The notes beneath the pieces were generated by a model, which ran no database searches, was not told where the DNA came from, and saw only the letters and a list, made by a program, of their open reading frames with translations. The position numbers were made by a program, and so were the translations under genes. Shown piece after piece: positions 1 through 8,337 of a stretch of 64,000 bases of DNA (the stretch's first letter is position 1; every line of letters begins with the position of its first letter). The stretch covers positions 62,001-126,000 of the forward strand of contig DASXZY010000038.1 of assembly GCA_036501625.1 (NCBI GenBank). Reading direction: 5' to 3'. The DNA comes from Palsa-1400 sp036501625 (GTDB taxonomy: Bacteria > Verrucomicrobiota > Verrucomicrobiia > Limisphaerales > Palsa-1400).

Positions 1-31
1 AGCGGCCATGGGAAAAATTTCGCGCGCATGA
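1..31 (+). CDS. C-terminal end of an upstream gene, probably the sugar ABC importer ATPase (partial)
   Basis: Reading from base 2, an open frame encodes AAMGKISRA and stops at a TGA (29-31) that overlaps the ATG of the next gene in an ATGA. This 4-base overlap is typical of translationally coupled operons. Ribose-type ABC operons often run ATPase, permease, binding protein, so this tail is most likely the ATPase (RbsA/MglA type). Only nine residues are visible, so the family cannot be confirmed from the sequence. Confidence 0.45.
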   Translation, partial: AAMGKISRA

Positions 32-1023
32 AATCCTCCTCCTCCTGGAAATCGGCCCTGGCCAGCCCCGCCGGGCGGGCGTTTTTGGCCTTGGCACTGG
101 TGCTGGCGGCTGGCTGCGTCTTCAACGCCGATCACGCCTTTTTCAAAATCGGAACCCATCGCGACACGCTGCGGCAGACTTCCGTCTTTGGCATTCTGGC
201 TTGCGGCATGACGCTGGTGGTGGTTTCTGGCGGGATTGATTTGGCGGTCGGAAGCTTGCTGGCCCTGGCGGCCGTCTGCGCGGCGAAAATGGCCATCCAT
301 TGGAATTGGCCGGCCTGGGAAGCCGTGCCGGCCACGCTCGCGGTCGGCTGCGCGTGCGGCGCGCTGGCTGGCTGGGTGACGGCCAGTTTGCGGGTGCAGC
401 CGTTCATCGCGACGCTTTCCATGATGGTGCTGGCGCGCGGCCTGGCCAAATATGCTTGCGGCGGCATGAAAGTTTCCACTGCTGTGCAGAATCCCGATGG
501 CTCCTATCGCTACGTCGATGTTCCGCCGCTGTTCAAGGCCATCGATCATCGCATCCTTGGCGGCAACTTGTCGGTCGTGACGGTGATCTTTTTTGTTTGT
601 GTAGCGTTGGCGTGGCTGGCTTTGGCCCGGCATCGATGGGGGCGTTACATGTTCGCCATCGGCGGAAACGAGGAAGCCGCGCGGCTCTCCGGCGTGCCGG
701 TTGTGGGCGCGAAAATTTGCGCCTACGCGGCTTCGGGATTATTCGCGGCTGTGGCCGGATTGTGCCAGGCCGCGCAGGAACAGCAGGGCGACCCCGAAAC
801 GGGGAGCGGTTACGAATTGACGGCCATCGCGATGGTTGTCATAGGCGGCACCAGTCTCATGGGCGGGCGCGGGGGAATGGGATTGACGCTGCTGGGCGCC
901 CTGACTATTGGTTATCTGGATAAAATCCTCAGCATCAATGCCGTCCCAGAGGCGGGCCGGCTGGTGTTGACGGGCATTATCATTGTGGCCGCCGTCCTGA
1001 CACAACGGCGCGGCCGGACGTAA
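28..1023 (+). CDS. sugar ABC transporter permease, RbsC/BPD_transp_2 family
   Basis: This 331-residue protein is an inner-membrane permease of a ribose/xylose/galactose-type ABC importer. It is strongly hydrophobic, with about eight to ten predicted membrane segments. It carries the family landmark 'GMTLVVVSGGIDLAVGS' near residues 60-75 and a 'GGNEEAARLSGV' loop near residue 210, the usual contact region for the ATPase. The C-terminal 'GGTSLMGGRGG' segment is also typical. The length matches RbsC (about 320). The start overlaps the preceding stop as ATGA, and the binding protein follows after 5 bases, so the three genes form one operon. The sugar is not determinable from the permease, although the fucosidase gene 1.2 kb away makes fucose or another deoxy/pentose sugar a fair guess. 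Confidence 0.92.
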   Translation: MKSSSSWKSALASPAGRAFLALALVLAAGCVFNADHAFFKIGTHRDTLRQTSVFGILACGMTLVVVSGGIDLAVGSLLALAAVCAAKMAIHWNWPAWEAVPATLAVGCACGALAGWVTASLRVQPFIATLSMMVLARGLAKYACGGMKVSTAVQNPDGSYRYVDVPPLFKAIDHRILGGNLSVVTVIFFVCVALAWLALARHRWGRYMFAIGGNEEAARLSGVPVVGAKICAYAASGLFAAVAGLCQAAQEQQGDPETGSGYELTAIAMVVIGGTSLMGGRGGMGLTLLGALTIGYLDKILSINAVPEAGRLVLTGIIIVAAVLTQRRGRT

Positions 1024-1028
1024 TATTT

Positions 1029-1940
1029 ATGCTCAAGCAAATCATGACTCTCTTGGCCGGGCTGGCCTTCGCCGCCTCCGGCTACGCGCAACGCACCTAC
1101 ACCATTGGCATGTCCCAATGCAATTTTGGCGAACCCTGGCGCGTGCAGATGAACGCGGACATTCGCGCCGCCGCCGCCAAGCATCCTGAACTGAAGGTCA
1201 TTTTCAAAGACGCGGAAAACGACTCGCTCAAACAGCGCGCGCAGGTTGAGGAATTTGTCGGTTCCAAAGTCGATTTGCTCATCATCAGCCCCAAGGAAGC
1301 GCAACCTTTGACCGAGCCGGTCGCGCGGGCCTACCAGGCGGGCATCCCGGTCATCGTGCTGGACCGGGCCGTGCTGGGCGATCAATTCACCTGCTTCATT
1401 GGCGCTGACAATAAGAAGATCGGCAAAGCCGCCGGCCAATGGATCGCCAAGCGCCTGGGCGGCAAAGGCAATGTGGTGGAATTGAAAGGCCTGATGACTT
1501 CCATTCCCGGCCAGGACCGCCATGAAGGATTCTTGGAAGGCATCGCTGGCACGGACATCAAGGTGATTTTCCAGGCCGATATGAAATGGATGGAGCCGGA
1601 CGCACGCCGGGAAATGGAATCGGCCCTCTCGCGTTTCGATCACATCGACTTGGTATACGCGCATAACGACCCCGGCGCGCACGGCGCTTATTTGGCAGCG
1701 AAAGCCGCCGGCCGGGATGGCATCATCTTCGTCGGCATCGACGCGCTCCCGCAGGAAGGCATGGCCTACGTGGCCCAAGGCATCCTGGACGCCACCTTCC
1801 GCTATCCGACCGGCGGCGCGGAAGCCATCGATACCGCGCTAAAAATCTTCAAAGGCGAAACCGCGCCGAAGAAAATCGTCCTGGGCACACGGTTGTTTGA
1901 CAAAAGCAATGTGGCGTCAGGCGGCGAGGCATTGCCGTGA
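1029..1940 (+). CDS. periplasmic sugar-binding protein of the ABC importer, RbsB type (Peripla_BP_4)
   Basis: This 303-residue protein has an N-terminal signal peptide (MLKQIMTLLAGLAFAASGYA, cleaved near residue 20). It is followed by a type-I periplasmic binding fold. Family landmarks include 'YTIGMSQCNFGEPWR' at the first strand, 'LLIISPKEAQPLTEPV' and 'AGIPVIVLDRAV' in the first lobe, and 'VYAHNDPGAHGAYLAAK' plus 'IIFVGIDALPQEG' in the second. It delivers a monosaccharide to the preceding permease. The gap to the permease gene is 5 bases. No second operon member follows on this strand within 260 bases, so the operon ends here. Substrate identity is inference only. Confidence 0.92.
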   Translation: MLKQIMTLLAGLAFAASGYAQRTYTIGMSQCNFGEPWRVQMNADIRAAAAKHPELKVIFKDAENDSLKQRAQVEEFVGSKVDLLIISPKEAQPLTEPVARAYQAGIPVIVLDRAVLGDQFTCFIGADNKKIGKAAGQWIAKRLGGKGNVVELKGLMTSIPGQDRHEGFLEGIAGTDIKVIFQADMKWMEPDARREMESALSRFDHIDLVYAHNDPGAHGAYLAAKAAGRDGIIFVGIDALPQEGMAYVAQGILDATFRYPTGGAEAIDTALKIFKGETAPKKIVLGTRLFDKSNVASGGEALP

Positions 1941-2203
1941 TCCTGCCCATTTGTGAATAACTTGTCCTTGAGTTTCGGCGGATTTTGTGCGACAGCACAT
2001 CTGGCGAAGCATTGAACACGGGTCCAAGTACCGGTTTAGAGATCTTTGTCCGGGGCGTCAGGACTTATTCGCCAGACGAATCCTAATCCCGCTTGCGGGA
2101 GCGCCTATATCTCATTGTGACCTTGCTTCGCCATTTCCATGTACGCCGCAGCGGCCGGCTTTGCGACTGTTCGGCGTGGATGGGAAAAAGCGAGCTTGGC
2201 TGT
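1941..2203. other. intergenic region between convergent genes
   Basis: These 263 bases separate the convergent binding-protein and fucosidase genes. I see no convincing coding frame. There is an imperfect hairpin around 2057-2090 (AGGAcTTATTCG pairing with CGAATCCT) and a short TCCCGC-TT-GCGGGA palindrome just after it. Either could help terminate transcription, but neither is followed by a run of T on the relevant strand. Confidence 0.4.
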
Positions 2204-4177
2204 TCACTGGGCGGCGCGCGGGACGAGCTTGATGGAGTTTAGGTTGATGGCTTTCCAGGAGGCGCCGTCGATGGCCCGGACTTTGACTTCAACAGCGCCG
2301 GTCCGGGGAATTTCCACGACGCCAAGATCGGTTGTCGCGAATTTGTCCCAGCCTTCGGTGCCTGGAACAGAGGCGAGGACTTTTTGCCCGCCGATCTCGA
2401 TCATAAATCGAGCCTGGTCGGAAACGGTGGCGGTGACCGCGGTGATGTTGTATGAGCCGGGTTGCGCGACCTGGGCCGTCCACGACACCCAATCGCTGTC
2501 ATCGTTCCAAAAGCCGATGTCCGGCAAACCGCCCTTTTCTTCCAATTGAATTTCATCGCCGTGAAGCTGGGCCTCCGGCGCGGACAACAGCAGGGCGCCG
2601 CCCGCGCCGGGATGAATCACGGCTCCGGTTTCGGCCTGCTTTACGGGCGCCAATCCGCTGCCTGTGATCTTGAGCGAACACGCCAGGCCGCTGAGTTTTT
2701 GCGCGGGCAATTCCACGGCCAGGCCCTCGCCGGTTTGGGTGAAATTTAATTTGCCTTTGGCGCCGAGCAATTCGACGCGCTTGATGTTGTTGGCCGCCGC
2801 ATCGCCCGTGCGAGCCAGCGATTTAATGACAATCTTGCCGTCCGCCGGCCAGCCCAGGGCGATGGCGTAAAGCGTCTTTCCTTTGGTGGTGAAGCGAATG
2901 TCGTGCGCGGAGTACGCAAAGTTCTCCTTAAACGCGCCGCCTTTGGCCCGCGTGGGGCCTTCGCCATACACCAGCCACGGGCGCGTGCCGTAGATCGCTT
3001 CGCCGTTGACGGCGGTCCAATCGGCCAGTTGATGCAGCATCGTCTCGACTTCCGGGTCGAGCGAGCCGTCCGGGCGCAAGACAACATTGAGCAGGAGATT
3101 TCCGTTCTTGCTGGTGATATCGGCGAGCATGTCAACAATCCAGCTTACTGGCTGGTATTTCCAATGCCGATTGTAGAACCAGTCGCCAATGGAGGTGTCT
3201 GTCTGCCACGGAGAGGGATTGATGCCGCCATTGACGCCGCGCTCATAATCCTGCACCCAGCGCCCGCCGGAGCCTTGCTTGCAATTGTAGATGGCCGTCA
3301 GCTTGCCTTGATGGCGCTTAAGATTGTCGTTATAAAAATTGGCGATTTCGCTCAGGCCCACTTCGTTGCCAAAGGGGACGCCGCCATCGCTGTAGAGAAG
3401 GTCGGGATGATAATGATCAACCAGTTCCTTGATTTCATTGAACCACTCGTGCTGCCAGCGCGCGTCTTTGGAATACCAGCCGGTGTCGCCGGTTTCGGCC
3501 GGGAAATGATACAGGTCCCAGTAATTGGAATTGGCGCCGTCGTAGGGCACGCCGGCCAGCGGGCCGGTTTTATCCGACTTATGGGCGTTTTGGAACCACG
3601 TGAAACTGGCGCCCAGATGCTCGGAAACGCCAAAGGGCAATCCTTGTTCGCGGGCGGCTTTTTGCCAATCGCCGACGACATCGCGATGCGGGCCGTAGTT
3701 GACAGCGTTCCACTTGTGCAGCGCGGATTTCCACAGGAAAAAGTCGTCATGATGCACGCCCATGCTGACGAAATAGCGCGCGCCGGCTTTTTTGTAGAGA
3801 GCCATCAATTTTTCGGGATCCCACTTTTCAGCTTTCCAGAGCGGAATGATGTCCTTCCAGCCGTTGGTGGAGGGATGCCCCCAGCGGGCCAGATGATCTT
3901 TGTAATCGGGCGAGCCTTGCTGATACATCAGGCGCGCGTACCAATCGCCTTCCATCGGGACGGCTTGCGGCCCCCAGTGAGCCCAGATGCCGAACTTGGC
4001 GTCGCGGAACCATTTGGGGCAGTTGTAGTTGGTCAGCGAATCCATTGAGCCAGAAAACGGGCCGGGCGCGATGGACAGGTCATCGGCCGCCGCGGCGCGA
4101 GCCGGCGCCCAGGCCAACGTGAGAGCGAGCAGGACTCCGCCTGCGAGACACCGATTCTTCGTCAAGTATGATTTCAT
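2204..4177 (-). CDS. secreted alpha-L-fucosidase, glycoside hydrolase family 29
   Basis: This 657-residue exported enzyme should remove terminal alpha-L-fucose from glycans. It has a signal peptide (hydrophobic stretch GGVLLALTLAWAPARA, cleaved near residue 30). The catalytic barrel then starts with the GH29 signature 'WFRDAKFGIWAHWGPQA' near residues 58-74, followed by 'ARYFVSMGVHHDDFFLW' and 'PDLLYSDGG'. The Asp of the last motif is the expected nucleophile. The end of the barrel shows 'SKNGNLLLNVVLRPDGSL', also typical. About 200 residues after that form beta-sandwich domains (a fucosidase C-terminal domain and a CBM-like domain). The start ATG directly precedes the signal peptide. Proximity to a monosaccharide importer suggests the released sugar is taken up. 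Confidence 0.93.
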   Translation of the reverse strand: MKSYLTKNRCLAGGVLLALTLAWAPARAAAADDLSIAPGPFSGSMDSLTNYNCPKWFRDAKFGIWAHWGPQAVPMEGDWYARLMYQQGSPDYKDHLARWGHPSTNGWKDIIPLWKAEKWDPEKLMALYKKAGARYFVSMGVHHDDFFLWKSALHKWNAVNYGPHRDVVGDWQKAAREQGLPFGVSEHLGASFTWFQNAHKSDKTGPLAGVPYDGANSNYWDLYHFPAETGDTGWYSKDARWQHEWFNEIKELVDHYHPDLLYSDGGVPFGNEVGLSEIANFYNDNLKRHQGKLTAIYNCKQGSGGRWVQDYERGVNGGINPSPWQTDTSIGDWFYNRHWKYQPVSWIVDMLADITSKNGNLLLNVVLRPDGSLDPEVETMLHQLADWTAVNGEAIYGTRPWLVYGEGPTRAKGGAFKENFAYSAHDIRFTTKGKTLYAIALGWPADGKIVIKSLARTGDAAANNIKRVELLGAKGKLNFTQTGEGLAVELPAQKLSGLACSLKITGSGLAPVKQAETGAVIHPGAGGALLLSAPEAQLHGDEIQLEEKGGLPDIGFWNDDSDWVSWTAQVAQPGSYNITAVTATVSDQARFMIEIGGQKVLASVPGTEGWDKFATTDLGVVEIPRTGAVEVKVRAIDGASWKAINLNSIKLVPRAAQ

Positions 4178-4238
4178 TGCTGGGGAATATCAAAAGGCCG
4201 CCCGGCGCGAGTTCCAAGATCAAAATCTTGCCAATTCC

Positions 4239-4285
4239 CCCAATAAAAACAAAAAGAGAGGCGGGACTGGGATGTCCCGCCTCTC
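4239..4285 (-). terminator. rho-independent terminator for the VPDSG-type gene
   Basis: A perfect 12-bp stem (GAGAGGCGGGAC at 4256-4267 with GTCCCGCCTCTC at 4274-4285) closes a 6-base loop. On the minus strand it is followed immediately by TTTTTGTTTTTATTGG. It lies 31 bases past the stop of the minus-strand gene ending at 4316 and before the fucosidase start, so it separates the two transcripts. Confidence 0.9.
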
Positions 4286-4315
4286 GCGTGATGTGAACCA
4301 TGGAAGAAATCGCCA

Positions 4316-5032
4316 CTAAACGCGCTTTTTGGACCTTGAACTGAAGCCCACCAGGCCCAGAAGCGTGGAACCGCACATGGTCGCCGTCCATCCGCCATCG
4401 GCCACCGAAGGCGGGGCAACGAAGGGCGTGAAGGAGGCCGTCGCATTCATCGTCACAGACTGCGGCGTGATGCTGCCGGTCGTGCCGCCAAAAAGCATTT
4501 CTTCGGTGATGTAGTCTTCGCCGCTGATTGGAATGTCCGTATTTTCATTGCCCTGCGCGAATGTTGTTCCCAAAGTCCACGAGCCGAGCGAGGTGCCCTT
4601 GGAGCCAGTGCCCTGGTAGAGCGAACTGCTATACCAACCGCTCACGGTTGCCGTGAGGGAATTGCCGCCGCTGTCGCTCGCGCCGAAATTATAATTGCCG
4701 TTGAGTGGATACGATCCGCTGCTGTAGATCACTTCCAGCCCATGAGTTTGGGTGGTGCTGCCGTTGATGTTATCGGTCAAAGTCACGTTGAACGCGCCCG
4801 ACTGGCCGCCGGAAGCGATATCCACCGACCAACTGCCGACGCTGCCTACGAAAATGGCCCCGTTTCCCGAAACGCCCTCGAAGTTGCCGCCGTCAAGCCC
4901 GACCGGGCCGGTCACCTGCACCTTGGTGGATCCGGAGATGAGTTCCATGTAGGCATCCGCCCGCGCCACTGATGCGCCCGCCAACAACCCGCCCGTCAGC
5001 GCCAATCCCGTTATTGCTGTTTTTGCTTTCAT
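4316..5032 (-). CDS. secreted protein with VPDSG-CTERM-like sorting tail
   Basis: This 238-residue protein has a signal peptide (MKAKTAITGLALTGGLLAG..., cleavage near ASVARA). Its Gly/Ser/Thr/Asn-rich body looks like an all-beta extracellular domain. The last 29 residues form a tripartite sorting tail: VADGG at about residue 210, a hydrophobic segment (ATMCGSTLLGLVGF), then basic SSRSKKRV. This resembles the VPDSG-CTERM class, processed by an exosortase-like enzyme in Verrucomicrobia. I place the start at 5032 because the upstream in-frame codons add a charged stretch before the signal peptide. A strong terminator follows. The function of the body is unknown, and no exosortase is in the window. 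Confidence 0.8.
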   Translation of the reverse strand: MKAKTAITGLALTGGLLAGASVARADAYMELISGSTKVQVTGPVGLDGGNFEGVSGNGAIFVGSVGSWSVDIASGGQSGAFNVTLTDNINGSTTQTHGLEVIYSSGSYPLNGNYNFGASDSGGNSLTATVSGWYSSSLYQGTGSKGTSLGSWTLGTTFAQGNENTDIPISGEDYITEEMLFGGTTGSITPQSVTMNATASFTPFVAPPSVADGGWTATMCGSTLLGLVGFSSRSKKRV

Positions 5033-5276
5033 TGTTTTTTTGTTTCTATTGTTAAGCTCAAAATGTTCACCTTCGCATTGTGCCATTTCTTGCTAATTGC
5101 GTAAATTAGGTAAAATACTAAGCTCTCTTTTTGTTCGTTTTGCATTTCGCCTTGCACAACTCTTCGGCTTCCCTATCGTCGGTTAGTTGCTCCTATCAGT
5201 CTATTCGGTGAAATACGAAGCAAGGCCCGAACAGGATTGACTCCAAGCCCGGAACGCCCTGACAATCCGCCCCGCA
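5033..5276. other. divergent intergenic region
   Basis: These 244 bases lie between the minus-strand VPDSG-type gene and the plus-strand gene at 5277. The half nearest 5033-5150 is noticeably AT-rich compared with its surroundings, as expected for promoters. I could not identify a convincing pair of -35/-10 boxes or an operator here. Confidence 0.4.
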
Positions 5277-7463
5277 ATGAAAGGCATTCTGTCATTCCGG
5301 GTATTCGGGCGGCCCTTCCTGGCGGCCGCCGTGTGTTTGACGGCTCAGGCGCAACCCGCCGTATTTTCCGACCCGCTGCAATCTCTGGAGCGGACTTGCT
5401 TCCAGACACATTCGCCGTGGCGCGGCGATTGCGATTTGCGCTCGGACGTGGCGATTGTGTACGGGTTCGATTCGACCATGCCCGAGCGCGTGAAATCCTG
5501 GCGCGAGCACGGCTACCGCGTCCACCTGATGACCGGCGTGGCCTGGGGCAATTACCAGGATTACCTCAAAGGCAGGTTCGACGGGCACAACCACGAGGAC
5601 GAGGAGCAGACTGCCCGCGATGGCCGGCCGCATGGCCACGGCGGCGGCGCGTATTACATGAGCCCGAGCACCAATTACGGCAATTATTTGTGCGCCGGCG
5701 TGCGCCGCGCTTTGGAGGCCGGCGTGGAGGCCGTCCATTTGGAAGAGCCGGAATTCTGGGTGGAGGACGGCTATTCGGAGGGATTCAAGCGGGAATGGCA
5801 GCAGTTCTACGGCGAACCCTGGGTGCCGCCCCACGCGTCGGTGGACGCCCAATGGCGCGCCTCCAACCTCAAATATTATCTTTACAGGCGGACGCTGCAA
5901 CAGGTCTTTGACAGCGTTTTGGAATACAACCGCCAAAACAACAAGCACGTGCGCTGTTACGTTCCGACTCACAGCCTGATCAATTACGCCTCCTGGAGCA
6001 TCGTCAGCCCTGAATCCAGCCTGTCCCGCCTCAACGGATGCGACGGATACATCGCGCAGGTATGGACCGGCACGTCGCGCACGCCCAATACGTATCTTGG
6101 CCGCACCAAGGAGCGCACGTTTGAAACCGCCTTCCTGGAATATGGCGCGATGCAGAATCTCGTCCGCTCAACCGGGCGCTCGGTTTGGTATCTTAACGAT
6201 CCCATTGAGGACAATCCCGAACACGGCTGGGACGACTACCAGCGCAATTGGGAATGCACGCTGACGGCCTCGCTTTTCCAGCCGGAAGTTTGGCAGTACG
6301 AGGCGGCGCCCTGGCCGGAACGCATTTTCAGCCGGCGCTATCCGCGGCGCGCGCCGCCGCCCGGCCCGCAACCGATGCCCGCGGCCTACGCGACGGAATT
6401 GCAGGCTGTCTGGCACGCGCTCGACGACATGCGGCAGACCAATGTGTCCTGGGATTGCGGCTCCGGCGGCATGGGCGTGCTGGTCAGCGATTCGCTCATG
6501 TTCGAGCGCGGCGAGCCGGCGCCCAGCGACAAATTGTTAGGCCATATCTACGGGATGGCGCTGCCTTTTCTTAAACGGGGCATGCCCGTGCAGCCGGTGC
6601 AACTGGAGGACGCCCCCATCCCCGGCTACCTCGACGCGTTTCATTGCTTGTTGTTGACATATCGCGGGATGAAGCCGCTCACGCCGGCCGTCCATTGGCC
6701 CCTGGCCGAATGGGTCAAGCGCGGCGGTTTGCTGGTCGTGTGCGATGACGACGGCGACCCGTTCAACTCGGTGCGGGAATGGTGGAACACCAACGACATG
6801 CACTACGCGACCCCCCGCCAGCATCTCTTTGAGCAATTGCGCCTGGAAAAAGACAATCCGGCGCCGCGCCGCGTCGGCAAGGGCCAGGTGGTTTGGATTC
6901 ATCGCGACCCGGCCGAACTGGCGGCCAGCGCGGATGGCGGCGCGATCCTGGCCGATGCCGTGCGCAAGGCAGCCCAGAGCATGGAAGCCTTTCCGTTCCC
7001 GCATTTTCAATGGAGCGAAACCAACTGCCTTCTGCTGCGGCGCGGCCCTTACGTCATCGCGGACGGGCTGGACGAATCGATCCCAGGCGCGCCCCGGGCC
7101 TTGCACGGCCGCTTCATCAATCTATTTGACTCTGAACTGCGCGTGCAGCGGGACATCACGCTCGCGCCCAACAGCCGGTTTGTTTTGTTTGACATCGACG
7201 CGCCGGAAGCGGCCGGGCGCGCGCTGCTGGCGGCCGCATGCGGAGCCGTCACGGTTAAGGAGGGCGCGGACGGCGCGACTATCATGGTCGAGGGAGTGGA
7301 ACATACCCAGGGGCTGGCCGTGTTGCGGGCGCCGGGCGCGCCGAGTTCGGTGCTGCTGGGCGGGCAGGCGCCGGAAAATGTCCGCTACGACGCGGCGGAG
7401 AAACTTCTGTGGGTGCGATTTGCCAACGAGGCCTCGCCGCGCGAATTAACGGTGCGGTTCTAA
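5277..7463 (+). CDS. large secreted protein of unknown family: TIM-barrel-like N-terminus, GATase-like middle
   Basis: I do not recognise a named family for this 728-residue protein. It begins with a likely signal peptide (hydrophobic FLAAAVCLTAQAQP). Residues 40-380 look like a glycosidase-type (beta/alpha) barrel, with acidic loop motifs such as 'EAVHLEEPEFWVEDGY' and 'SVWYLNDPIEDNPEHGW' and several aromatic clusters. Residues 420-530 resemble the glutamine-amidotransferase-like domain found in beta-galactosidase trimerisation regions ('FHCLLLTYRGMKPLTP', 'WVKRGGLLVVCDDDGDP'). The remainder is probably beta-sandwich. A role as a polysaccharide-active hydrolase is inference from fold-like features and from the fucosidase nearby. 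The catalytic residues cannot be assigned. It is unlikely to share a transcript with the minus-strand genes on either side. Confidence 0.75.
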   Translation: MKGILSFRVFGRPFLAAAVCLTAQAQPAVFSDPLQSLERTCFQTHSPWRGDCDLRSDVAIVYGFDSTMPERVKSWREHGYRVHLMTGVAWGNYQDYLKGRFDGHNHEDEEQTARDGRPHGHGGGAYYMSPSTNYGNYLCAGVRRALEAGVEAVHLEEPEFWVEDGYSEGFKREWQQFYGEPWVPPHASVDAQWRASNLKYYLYRRTLQQVFDSVLEYNRQNNKHVRCYVPTHSLINYASWSIVSPESSLSRLNGCDGYIAQVWTGTSRTPNTYLGRTKERTFETAFLEYGAMQNLVRSTGRSVWYLNDPIEDNPEHGWDDYQRNWECTLTASLFQPEVWQYEAAPWPERIFSRRYPRRAPPPGPQPMPAAYATELQAVWHALDDMRQTNVSWDCGSGGMGVLVSDSLMFERGEPAPSDKLLGHIYGMALPFLKRGMPVQPVQLEDAPIPGYLDAFHCLLLTYRGMKPLTPAVHWPLAEWVKRGGLLVVCDDDGDPFNSVREWWNTNDMHYATPRQHLFEQLRLEKDNPAPRRVGKGQVVWIHRDPAELAASADGGAILADAVRKAAQSMEAFPFPHFQWSETNCLLLRRGPYVIADGLDESIPGAPRALHGRFINLFDSELRVQRDITLAPNSRFVLFDIDAPEAAGRALLAAACGAVTVKEGADGATIMVEGVEHTQGLAVLRAPGAPSSVLLGGQAPENVRYDAAEKLLWVRFANEASPRELTVRF

Positions 7464-7464
7464 C

Positions 7465-8337
7465 TCAATCCTTGAGCAGAAGTTTGCGGGTCTTCTGCAA
7501 TTCTTTTTGCCGCATTTGGTTCGAGTCCGGCGGGCGGAGCTTCATGCCTTTTAGCACACGCGCGATGGTCGCGGAAATCATCAGGCGCGCGTTTTCTTTG
7601 TCGTCGGCGGGAATGACGTGCCAGGGGCATTCTTCGGTGCTGGTGGCGGAAAGGCATTCTTCATAGGCCCGCATGTATTCTTTCCAAAGCCCGCGTTCGC
7701 GCAGGTCAGCCTGGCTGAATTTCCAATTCCTATCCGGATCGTCGATGCGGCGGAGGAATCGCTTTTTTTGCTCCGCCTTGGAAATGTGGAGGAAGAATTT
7801 GATCACGCGCGTGCCGTTGCGGTGCAGGTGCTTTTCGAAATCAGCGATGGATTGGAATCGGTGCTTCCAAATATGTTTGTCTTTCAGGGTTTCCTCCGGC
7901 AGCAACTCGCGGCCCAGGACATCCGGGTGAACCCGCGCGATCAAAACCTCCTCATAATACGAGCGGTTGAAAATGCCGATGTGCCCGCGCTCCGGCAGCC
8001 GGCAGGTCGTGCGCCACAAAAAATCATGGGCCAGCTCCCCGGCGCTCGGCTGCTTGAAACTGGTGACCTCGCAGCCCTGCGGATTGACGCCCGACATGAC
8101 GTGCTTGATGGCGCCATCCTTTCCGGCCGCGTCCATGGCCTGAAAAATCACCAGCAGCGAGCAACGGTTGTGGGCGTAAAGCATCCCCTGCAGCGCGTTC
8201 AACTCCTTGACGTCGCTGTGCAGGATTTTTTCGTAATCCTTCTCGGAATCGTAGAATGGCTTCACGCGCGTGGGCCAATGTTTGAGCCGGACTTTTTTGC
8301 CGGGCGGAACGGAAAATTTGTCGGTGTCGATTTTCAT
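7465..8337 (-). CDS. ppk2: polyphosphate kinase 2 (PPK2) family nucleotide phosphotransferase
   Basis: This 290-residue cytoplasmic enzyme transfers phosphate between polyphosphate and nucleotides. It shows the single PPK2 domain with a Walker A-like 'FQAMDAAGKDGAIKHVMSG' around residues 64-82, then 'VTSFKQPSAGELAHDFLWR' and the Walker B region 'HIGIFNRSYYEEVLIARVH'. A basic lid ('KAEQKKRFLRRIDDP') binds polyphosphate. The length and N-terminus resemble class III or class I PPK2 enzymes that phosphorylate AMP or ADP; which one cannot be decided by eye. The gene abuts rnd: its ATG ends one base before the rnd stop codon begins on the same strand, so the two are probably co-transcribed. Confidence 0.93.
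   Translation of the reverse strand: MKIDTDKFSVPPGKKVRLKHWPTRVKPFYDSEKDYEKILHSDVKELNALQGMLYAHNRCSLLVIFQAMDAAGKDGAIKHVMSGVNPQGCEVTSFKQPSAGELAHDFLWRTTCRLPERGHIGIFNRSYYEEVLIARVHPDVLGRELLPEETLKDKHIWKHRFQSIADFEKHLHRNGTRVIKFFLHISKAEQKKRFLRRIDDPDRNWKFSQADLRERGLWKEYMRAYEECLSATSTEECPWHVIPADDKENARLMISATIARVLKGMKLRPPDSNQMRQKELQKTRKLLLKD

Noticed and set aside
912..1778. 288-residue minus-strand frame over the sugar-binding protein gene
   Set aside because: It lies antisense to a gene with clear family motifs and has His/Arg/Ala composition typical of shadow frames.
2903..4048. 381-residue plus-strand frame inside the fucosidase gene
   Set aside because: The GH29 motifs are on the other strand; this frame has no coherent motif.
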